From assembly GCA_964023205.1 (NCBI GenBank), contig OZ026839.1, forward strand, positions 12,864,386 through 12,928,385: a stretch of DNA of 64,000 bases. The letters are read 5' to 3'. Every line of letters starts with the position of its first letter. Within the stretch, counting starts at the first letter, position 1. The notes under the pieces were generated by a model. The model had not been told where the DNA came from, did no database searches, and saw only the letters and a list, made by a program, of their open reading frames with translations. The translations under genes were made by a program, and so were the position numbers. Positions 55,421 to 64,000 of this stretch are shown in pieces. This DNA is from Lutraria lutraria (taxonomy: Eukaryota > Mollusca > Bivalvia > Venerida > Mactridae).

Positions 55421-58400
55421 AATCTCGGACATTTACGTACGTTTACGGAAACAACGATCATTTGGCGAAGATCATATCTGCTGATTAGGTATCTATGTAT
55501 ATACAGCCACAGCATGATGTATTATACAGGGTAATAAACACTGGACGCGTTGAATCAAGTTTTAGGATAATTGAGGTTGAAGTTACAACATGGATGAAAA
55601 TATAAGAATATGTGAAATATTTTACTTTACTTCCGTATAAAAGCAAAATCGATATTTATAACCAAATTTGTTGATATTATGAAAAAATAACATAAATAAA
55701 AAAATGGTTTTCACTATTGTTAAAGCCCCATAAGCTTTTTGGATGTTAAAATTGAAGTAGGTCTTATTCTACCTAGACAGATGTGAAACTGACTTTTGCT
55801 TGCAATAAAAACGTTCCATTTTTTTTATCACAAAGTATATATAGAAATACAGCACAGTATTTTTTAATCATGTTGCAAAAAATAAGAAAAGGCATCTGAC
55901 AACTATTTTATAAGATGTGCCTAATGGAAGGCATAATGTAAATATTTTTACAGATCAAGTAATATATATTTCTTATATATTTTACGATTGTTCTAATGTT
56001 TTCATCTATTGTTCTAATTGACCAAAAATAGACGATGACATTTCATTAAATGAAATTTATTATTAATTCATTTTTGATAATATAATTATATGCTAAATAT
56101 ATCACTTTGGCATACGTCCACATGTTACTTATAAAAACATGTCATAAAATAATATAGATTACCTACTTTGTGTATCTATTTTTTCAATGATGTGTAAACA
56201 AAGGACGGATAATAAAATCATATTTTTGAGATCCCTTTATATGGTTGCTAACGTTACCTGATTATTGATTTTTTATACGCATCTCACATTGACTCACAAA
56301 CAATTGGGCACGTCGAGTTATATTTGTTAGATATCATTTCAATCAAATTGCAGAAATTGATTGTACTGTTTATATACACCAGTGCCCGTATTCACGAACC
56401 AACTAAGATGAAAAATTATCTAAGAATCCCGAAATTATCTTAGTTTTCGCCAAGTTTTGCTAACTTTGTAAGATTTTTCTTAACTTTCGTCTTAGAGTGA
56501 AAAACATTATTAGAAAAATTCTTAGATCGACGAATTTTATCTTAAACGTTTCGTCAAGGTACGAGGTGTCTTAACTTAGATAAAAACAAAACGAAAATGG
56601 ATGCTTCGTCGAACTCATTATTTTTCTATATCTATGAAGATTCCGGGTTCTAATCGATTAATTTCTTGGATTATGAACTTTTAAACACTTTTCTGTCGTT
56701 AAACAATTTATGGTGACATTAGTAAAGAAGGATATCAGTGATTAATGTGATTTTGATGTGATAAACATTTAGACAGATAAACTTTGCTTTACATGAACAC
56801 TTTTGGGTGTAAATATATTCAGGCACTATTTTGCTGTATTAATGTTTGATATGAACATGAAATCCAAGGACAACTGTATAATCATAAATCGTTATTACCT
56901 TGTATAAATTTTGTTGTGAATGCCCATAATGTGATGTTTGTTCCAGCTGAAAGCACATGCATGCAAGAACTTCTTTGTGAATTTAGAATAGCATCAATTA
57001 TAACTTAATTATTCTTTTGTGCAGTGTGTTGAATAGAGTATAATACAGGTATAAGCTATTTTAAAACTACCAGTAAACATGCAATTTCAAGTTTCAAAGT
57101 TTATTCAAACAAATTTTTTGTTTGTATCAGGCCTTGGCAATATGAATTCAGTGAAGTAAATGATATCAGTAAACTTTAAAATAAAATGCATTTGTATGAA
57201 TTTGAAATAAATGCTGCACAACTGAAAGATGTTTTTGTTATTAACCATTAATGTTCACTTATGGATGAAACATTATGCAGCCATGTTTCAGTAGTGAGAA
57301 TAAATGTATTGTAAGCTAATGTGTTTATATGCAGAATAGAATCAAATTACTATTTGACTGTGCATACAATAACAAAATTATTACTAGGATTCTTGAATTT
57401 AGTCTTTTCATAATATTCGCATTTGCAAAATTAATTTTACTGATGAAACAAATTAATGTCAATATCATACGTTTCTGTCCAGTTTAACGGCGTACATAAT
57501 AGTTGGGACATGCTCTTGAAAGTCTTATCAGAGATCTACAAGTTATACAGTGAAATATCGATTTTTGGACCAATTAAGATAACATATTTTATCTGTTACG
57601 CGTGACTGACTTTATTACTTTATGACCCCTAATAAAGTCAGCATAACGCAAGCAAGGAGAGTAACAATAGGTAGACTGTATATAAACCCCTGAATTGTAG
57701 TTGTTTCCCTTGAAAATTGATCAGATACTCGATAAGACCATGTCCGCCAAAGTTGGACATGTTAATTTACATCAAAGAAAATGTTTAGATATTATGAAAT
57801 AATCATAACAAAATGAACTTGGAAATGAAAAAAAAACGTTGTGGAAAACAAAGATGTTAATACTATCTGTATAAGGATATCAATAATTCAACGTAAATAC
57901 CCCTAAAACCCAAACGTTACAAAACAATATGTCAATGGCCTATAATTGTGTAATTGTATTTATTTTCTTTCACCATTTCCTATATTAAGATATCAAACAG
58001 CTAACAGAAAATATGACAATAAACAAAATTACATTATTTATATTCCCCAATTAAAGTCCTTCAATAACTGTCGCATTGACATGGCTCTATTTTGAAAATG
58101 CGGTCCTACTGCATAACATTAACATATGCTTCTATTTTAAGTTACAACGATAACTGAGAAATCTTAAACAATATGATTCATAGGGGAGCTAGCACGTATA
58201 TAACAGTGATAGTGCGAAATGGCAACACGGACCAAAACACGTTTATCATATATATACATATGTATACATATACAAGGGTTACATGTAACTTCCAAAATGG
58301 CGGTTTCCACACCAAGTTGGTTTAACACAACATAACTTTTAAAATCACTAATTTCACTAATAATTGGTGTCTACAGATAGCTAACATATTATACTACGCA

Positions 58401-58529
58401 AAACCAATAAATAGTTAGTCGAATTCAAAACATTAAAGCAGATATTCAATCTTTTCCCACCGAAAAATTGGCCTAAATTACCAAACTAAATACACATTGA
58501 AACACCAGAGACAGGAATGATAACTATCA
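55421..58529. other. AT-rich intergenic DNA
   Basis: No supported gene. A segment near 56,385-56,580 starting CCCGTATTCACGAACC has a short-word structure (CTTAG, TCTTA) like the edge of an old repeat. A perfect 12-bp hairpin, CTGACTTTATTA and its complement, lies at 57,606-57,641. Confidence 0.5.
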
Positions 58530-58790
58530 CTAAAATGCATTGATCCTGCGCAAAATACTAAAACAGAAATCTTCTACTTACGTGTAATGTAAAAAATCGT
58601 CGATTCCGTCATACATTTCCACTTTGCTACGCATTTACGATTCTGAGTGTTTCAGCCAATGAAACTGGTGTTGTCAAACAATTACAGGGATCATAATATT
58701 TGAACGTTTCAGTCGATGCGACGAATTTGTTATTTGCACGTAAGTAGAAGATTCTTGGATTCGTCTTTTGCGCTGGATCGTGCATTTTAG
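58530..58790. mobile_element. Small inverted-repeat element (~261 bp)
   Basis: Ends CTAAAATGCATTGATCCTGC (left) and, complemented, CTAAAATGCACGATCCAGCG (right). Inverted similarity continues through TCTTCTACTTACGTG on both sides. No ORF. The flanks do not show a convincing target duplication beyond two bases. Confidence 0.65.
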
Positions 58791-58804
58791 TAATATTTAG
58801 ATAA

Positions 58805-59505
58805 AAGTCAAGAATAAGTACAACAATAAGAATACATTATATATAAATCAAGGATTAGTACAACAATAAGAATACATCATATATAAATCAAGGATTAGTA
58901 CAACAATAAGAATACATCACATAAATCAAGGATTAGTACAACAATAAGAATACATCACATAAATCAAGGATTAGTACAACAATAAGAATACATCACATAA
59001 ATCAAGGATTAGTACAACAATAAGAATACATCATATATAAATCAAGGATTAGTACAACAATAAGAATACATTATATATAAATCAAGGATTAGTACAACAA
59101 TAAGAATACATTATATATAAATCAAGGATTAGTACAACAATAAGAATACATCATATATAAATCAAGGATTAGTACAACAATAAGAATACATCATATATAA
59201 ATCAAGGATTAGTACAACAATAAGAATACATTATATATAAATCAAGGATTAGTACAACAATAAGAATACATTATATATAAATCAAGGATTAGTACAACAA
59301 TAAGAATACATTATATATAAATCAAGGATTAGTACAACAATAAGAATACATCATATATAAATCAAGGATTAGTAGAACAATGAGAATACATTATATATAA
59401 ATCAAGGATTAGTACAACAATAAGAATACATCACATAAATCAAGGATTAGTACAACAATAAGAATACATTATATATAAATCAAGGATTAGTACAACAATA
59501 AGAAA
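58805..59505. repeat. 38/40-bp minisatellite (~18 units)
   Basis: Highly uniform units ATCAAGGATTAGTACAACAA plus TAAGAATACA, closed by TCATATATAA or TTATATATAA (40 bp) or TCACATAA (38 bp). Nearly identical units indicate recent expansion. Confidence 0.95.
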
Positions 59506-60380
59506 ATATCACACAAGTATGTCAAGCGCTCCCAAAATAACAAGACTATTTAATTGCTCACATATTTCAGACAAAAGTTTCAAAGGACAAATAAATCACA
59601 TAGCGTACCTCTACCAAGAAAATAGCTGACTCAATAATTAGACCATTATCTTGATATACAAATATTACACTAAACAATGATATAACCCCCACCGCATTTT
59701 TCGGAAATTGTGGTAATATGATACTCGCGTGAACTTCGAGCCATTCTTCATAAATTATTCCACCCCATTTGCTTCGATTCACAGGGGCAAACGACATGTA
59801 ATTTACCAGTTTAGACATGTTTAAGTATATGTGTCTTATAAACAATTGGTTAATAGTCAATGGCCCTTTGAGCAAGTGGTGATACATCGAACGCATTTTG
59901 TATAGTGAGGGTTATACGTTTGTTCAGTGTATACTCTCCAATAAATACGATCCAGAAACAGGGGAAAACAATAATAATCGTTACATTGTACATGTATAAA
60001 GGATAATTTTAGCATATTTGTAGTATTTTTGCAACCAGCAGTTACCAAGAAGACTTTTGGCCAGACGAGTTACTTCCAAAAGTTGTATCATAAGATCAGA
60101 CAAGTGCAATCTGCACAGTGTAGACTATTATTGATATTCTGAGTTCAAATATTTCCTTCAATGACTGACATGGATGTATTATAATAAACAATTATTATCA
60201 AACAAGAATTAAAGTAATAATCAATTTAGTGCAGAACTTGAATAAAGCATTCTTACATTACTATATTACATGGAAATTTTCAACAGGACGGAATACAACT
60301 CAACACCAACTTTTGATAGCCTAAACTAATGCTTACTTCGCAATTTTAAATAATGAATTCACGATCATGACTTCATGAAA
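59506..60380. other. Spacer, nothing recognised
   Basis: A 109-codon minus-strand frame (59,567-59,896) has no family resemblance. No RNA or repeat signal was seen. Confidence 0.5.
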
Positions 60381-61885
60381 ACAAGAGGGCCATGATGGCC
60401 CTATAAATGCTCACTAGGAAAAAAAGGTCATTTGGAGACGAACATTGTTAAAATATTTCTAAACGAGTCCAAGTAAAATCAAGTGACCCTAAGGTCAGGG
60501 CCAATTTTTACCCTAGGGCCATAATATGAACAAATTTGGAAGAGGTCTGCTAGAAATACTACATACAAAATATCTTAACTCTAGGCCTTGTGGTTTCGGA
60601 AAAGATTTTTTAAATTTTCCTACATAAGCCTATATAAATCAAGTGATCCCCGGGGTGGGGACAACTTTGACCCTAAAGCAATAATTTGAACAAACTTGGT
60701 AGAGGTCCACTAGACAATGCTACATACCAAATTTCTTAGCTCTAGGCCTTGTGGTTTAGGAGAAGAAGATTTTCAAATTGTCCTATATAAAATAGAATAA
60801 ACCCCCGGGCAGGGCCAATTTTGACCCCGAGGCCATAATTTGAACAAACTTGGTAGAGGTCCACTCCCGGGGCGGAGCCAATTTTGACCCCAGGGGAATA
60901 ATTTGAACAAACTGTGTAGAGTTCCATTAGACAATGCTACATACCAAATATCTCAGCTCTAGGCCTTGCGGTTTCGGAGAAGAAGATTTTTTAAATTTTA
61001 TCTATATAAGTCTATATAAATCAAGTGACCCCCGGGGCGGGGCCAATTTTGACCCTAGGGCAATAATTTGAACAAACTTGGTAGATGACCACTAGACAAT
61101 GCCATAAGTCAAATATCTTAGCTCTAGGCCTTGTGGTTTCGGAAAAGAAGATTTTTCAAATTTTCCTATAAGAAATAGAATAAACCCCCGGGCAGGGCCA
61201 ATTTTGACCTTAGGGCAATAATTTGAACAAACTTGGTAGAGGTCCACTAGACAATGCCACATACAAAATATCTAAGCTCTAGGCCCTGCGGTTTCGGAGA
61301 AGAAGATTTTTTAAATTTTCCTATATAAGTCTTTATAAATCAAGTGACCCCCGGGGCGGGGCCAATTTTGACCCTAGGGTAATAATTTGAACAAACTTGG
61401 TAGAGGTCCAGTAGACTATGCTACACACCAAATATCAAAGCTCTAGGCATTGTAGTTTTTGACAAGAAGATTTTTTAAATTTCCTATATAAGTCTATGTA
61501 AAATCAAGTTACCCCCGGGGCGGAGCCAATTTTGACCCAAGGTGAATAATTTGAACAAAATTTGAAGAGTTCCATTAGACGATGCTACATACCAAATATC
61601 TCAGCTCTAGGCCCTGTGGTTTCAGACAAGAAGATTTTTTAAGTTTTTTCTATTTGTTGCCATAGCAACCAGAATTTTTAATGAAATTTAATTTTTTGAA
61701 CAACTTTGAAAGGGGACCACCCAAGGATCATTCCAGCAAAGTTTGGTTGCAATCGGCATAGCGGTGTAGGAGGAGATGTTGTTTTAAGTAAACATGGACG
61801 CCACGTAATCGTAACGACGCACGATGGACGCAGGGCGATCATAAAAGCTCACCCTGAGCACATTCGTGCTCTGGTGAGATAAAAA
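60381..61885 (+). repeat. R2-family repeat, full-length copy
   Basis: Has the head AAGAGGGCCATGATGGCCC, about eight ~155-bp degenerate units, and the strong tail hairpin CTCACCCTGAGCAC-ATTC-GTGCTCTGGTGAG followed by ATAAAAA. Head and tail types are shared with R1 although the body is different. Confidence 0.88.
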
Positions 61886-62061
61886 TGCCAGCTTATTAAA
61901 TAACGACAACAATCATGCGATACTCACTTTATGACTTTTTCACTTGACCTGGAGTTGGATTGTTCGAATATTTCTCTTGACAAAATGTTATTTTGCAGTT
62001 AAGTTCAATAACAGCATTAGAGAGAAATATCGAGATAATTTCAGAGAAAGCGTCACTTAAT

Positions 62062-64000
62062 TTAGTCCCCTATCGCTAAACACATCAGTAGGTGTTTAAT
62101 AGTGTCAAAATTTGCGTTCATCTCAGTTTGTTCATCTTCAAAGTTATACACCATGCTTTGATGGGCAGCTAATAATTCCGGCACTTCCGATTGTTTTGTT
62201 TTTGTAGATATAAGGGTAAAAAAGTTACCATGACCCCTTCCATCAACGATGTGTTTCATCATTTCCACATATGTCATCAATTCCCTATCTGTCTTCCCCT
62301 CGTTTGTGTGTTCAAAGTCATAGACTATTAGAATATGATTGGATTGTTTCATAATATCTGCATATACCTCGGATATCAATTTGCCAAAGTGTGCTGTATC
62401 TCGCCTATTTAGCGTCGTTTTTACGCCAAAATTTTCAAACATCGTGAAAATTTTCTCGCCATTTTTTTCGTTGTTGGGGTCGCAAAGGATTAATACTTCG
62501 AAATTTAATTCGCTTGTTCGCCAATCAAATCTACCGAGATCATTTTTGTTGGCTTCAGATTTGCTTACAGTACATTTTCTTCTACAGAAATCAAGTGCAT
62601 TGCTTAGCCTTAGTTGAGCACATTTTTTGTCGCCCCTTTTAAATACATCAATGGCACCTTCAATACTCACTTCTATGAACAGTTTCTTTTCAACATGACC
62701 GTGAAATGCTGGGCGACAAGCCAGGATTCCGACGATAATGGCGGCATTGTCAAACTCCCCACAATTCCTATACATTTCAATAACTTCTATGTACATTTCC
62801 GCGTTTTCTCCTTCAGAATCAACCTTATCCAAAAGTGTCTTCAACACGTCAATAATATTTATAGAAGCATTTACCATCTTTTGCAAGAATACTAGATCTC
62901 TAAAGTTATTTGCTGACGATTGCTTACTCAACAGAAATGATTCTAAAGTGGGGGCAGACTCCCAACAATGTTTAAGTTCAGGTAACTTGGCAACTATGCT
63001 GCATGACATTTCAACCGATTTTTTAAGATACATTTTCATGTCGTCTTCGAAATCTTTAATGTCTTTTCCACCATGTCTTGCAATTAATTCTTGTAAACAA
63101 AATGCTGACTGTTCATAAACATTTGCTAAAAGCACCAGCGCACATTTCTCATTCCTCATCAAACTTTTGAATACTTTTAGCGCAGCCTTAATTTGATCTG
63201 TTTGTCTGTACAATAGGCCTTTGTCGTAAATTGCGTCAGTATTAATGGCTAATTCATTTGCGTGGTCAAGATGACGTATGATCACGTTCACTTCCTCTTT
63301 GTGAGACAATAAATCAATACGAAGGATTCCTTTTGGATTTTTCATACCTTTATCATGTGCAGCTTTATAGTTTCTAGAGTTGAAACCATTGCCGAATTCT
63401 TGATGGGGTTTCGCTGACGCTCCCATAGAACGTCCGGAATGACGTCCGGATCGAATTTGAGTTTCTAAATTGATTTTCAGTGCTATAGCCAAATGATGAT
63501 AACTGAAGGATGACGGTTTAACCAAAATAGCTTTCTCTAAAAGCTTGATAGACTTGGGCATATTTTTCCTGTGTTTGTAGTGCTTTCCACAGCGCTCAAG
63601 AACGAAGGTGTCATCTTGTTGAAGTTCCAGCGCTTTCTCAAAATACTCATCTGTTGACATATGAAGATTCTGATCCTCGGGTAAAAGCTCTCGTACTTGT
63701 CTAGGAAATAAGTCTGTCTTTCTTTCGATGATTGCCATGACATTGCCGAGTAAAACATACGCTCTGGGTATTAATGAGTTGGATTTTTCACACTTCTTAA
63801 TAATATCCCTCAGTAATTCACAAACACAAATGTAATCGTTTCTATCATCTTTTAGATCAGAAATATTGCCAACATTGAATTTAGTAAATAAACGCGTTAT
63901 TGCGAGAGCGCATCCAAATGACCAAAGACAAATAACTTCATTAAGATCATCTGATGGCTCTGTGCCATTTTGTTTACTTTTGGCTATTGACAAAACCTGA
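62062..64000 (-). CDS. IFIT-like TPR protein with C-terminal TIR-like domain (gene C, 5' end outside window)
   Basis: An open minus-strand frame from the window edge to TAA at 62,062-62,064; at least 643 codons are visible. By comparison with A and the decayed copy, roughly the first 150 codons lie beyond 64,000. TPR-like stretches: RAYVLLGNVM (63,760-63,735), STDEYFEKALELQQDD, AIYDKGLLYRQTDQIKAALKVF and LLANVYEQSAFCLQEL. The last 146 codons are TIR-like: FEVLILCD (strand A), GVKTTLNRRDTAHFGK with an RD..xG box, MKQSNHILIVYDF (helix B/strand C) and ELMTYVEMMKHIV with a Glu aligned to Glu718 of gene A. The protein ends LLMCLAIGD, without the splice-donor-like context seen in A. No lesion is visible, so it is probably functional. 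It belongs to the same subfamily as the decayed copy at 5,950-8,328. Confidence 0.87.
   Translation of the reverse strand, partial: QVLSIAKSKQNGTEPSDDLNEVICLWSFGCALAITRLFTKFNVGNISDLKDDRNDYICVCELLRDIIKKCEKSNSLIPRAYVLLGNVMAIIERKTDLFPRQVRELLPEDQNLHMSTDEYFEKALELQQDDTFVLERCGKHYKHRKNMPKSIKLLEKAILVKPSSFSYHHLAIALKINLETQIRSGRHSGRSMGASAKPHQEFGNGFNSRNYKAAHDKGMKNPKGILRIDLLSHKEEVNVIIRHLDHANELAINTDAIYDKGLLYRQTDQIKAALKVFKSLMRNEKCALVLLANVYEQSAFCLQELIARHGGKDIKDFEDDMKMYLKKSVEMSCSIVAKLPELKHCWESAPTLESFLLSKQSSANNFRDLVFLQKMVNASINIIDVLKTLLDKVDSEGENAEMYIEVIEMYRNCGEFDNAAIIVGILACRPAFHGHVEKKLFIEVSIEGAIDVFKRGDKKCAQLRLSNALDFCRRKCTVSKSEANKNDLGRFDWRTSELNFEVLILCDPNNEKNGEKIFTMFENFGVKTTLNRRDTAHFGKLISEVYADIMKQSNHILIVYDFEHTNEGKTDRELMTYVEMMKHIVDGRGHGNFFTLISTKTKQSEVPELLAAHQSMVYNFEDEQTEMNANFDTIKHLLMCLAIGD

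Noticed and set aside
58805..59505. Possible CRISPR-like array
   Set aside because: Units are contiguous tandem repeats without unique spacers, and the context is eukaryotic.

Overview
This looks like nuclear DNA of an invertebrate animal, most likely a bivalve mollusc. It is AT-rich and gene-poor, carries a 200-N scaffold gap, and is filled with hairpin-ended repeats and degenerate arrays of the kind I know from clam, oyster and mussel assemblies. No species can be named from the sequence alone.

The only convincing host genes are four relatives of one protein family, all on the minus strand. They are a decayed copy (about 5,950-8,328), an intact 779-codon gene (18,060-20,399, 'A'), a nearly intact copy with two premature stops (39,890-42,256, 'B', plus a detached 3' fragment at 39,514-39,733), and an open gene running off the right edge (62,062-64,000, 'C'). 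The decayed copy and C form one subfamily; A and B form the other. The proteins combine an N-terminal IFIT-like helical/TPR region with a C-terminal TIR-like domain, which suggests a ligand-sensing scaffold fused to an innate-immune signalling or NAD-consuming module. I regard this fusion as the most interesting item in the window.

Layout. 1-14.9 kb: a 26-bp minisatellite, several hairpin-ended degenerate tandem repeats, the decayed gene and a fold-back element. 14.9-51.4 kb: a tandem segmental duplication whose ancestral unit is about 10 kb and contains a pseudo-tRNA, a CGC-rich periodic segment, the TPR-TIR gene and the 26-bp minisatellite. The first unit lacks its head, the second is complete and the third is cut short at a fold-back element. 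Two insertions can be dated against empty sites in the paralogous unit: an 11.87-kb nested block between units 1 and 2 (a fold-back element with a 6-bp target duplication, itself split by an 11.1-kb element), and a 3.16-kb DNA transposon with a decayed OTU-like peptidase gene inside the unit-2 minisatellite. 51.4-60.4 kb: AT-rich DNA with small inverted-repeat elements and several short tandem arrays. 60.4-64 kb: one more hairpin-ended repeat and gene C.

Gene density is very low. Outside the TPR-TIR family and the transposon remnant, I see only one orphan ORF worth recording (2,871-3,413). Most other long open frames, especially the Tyr/Cys/Thr-rich ones at 21-22 kb and 43-44 kb, are by-products of stop-free minisatellite arrays.
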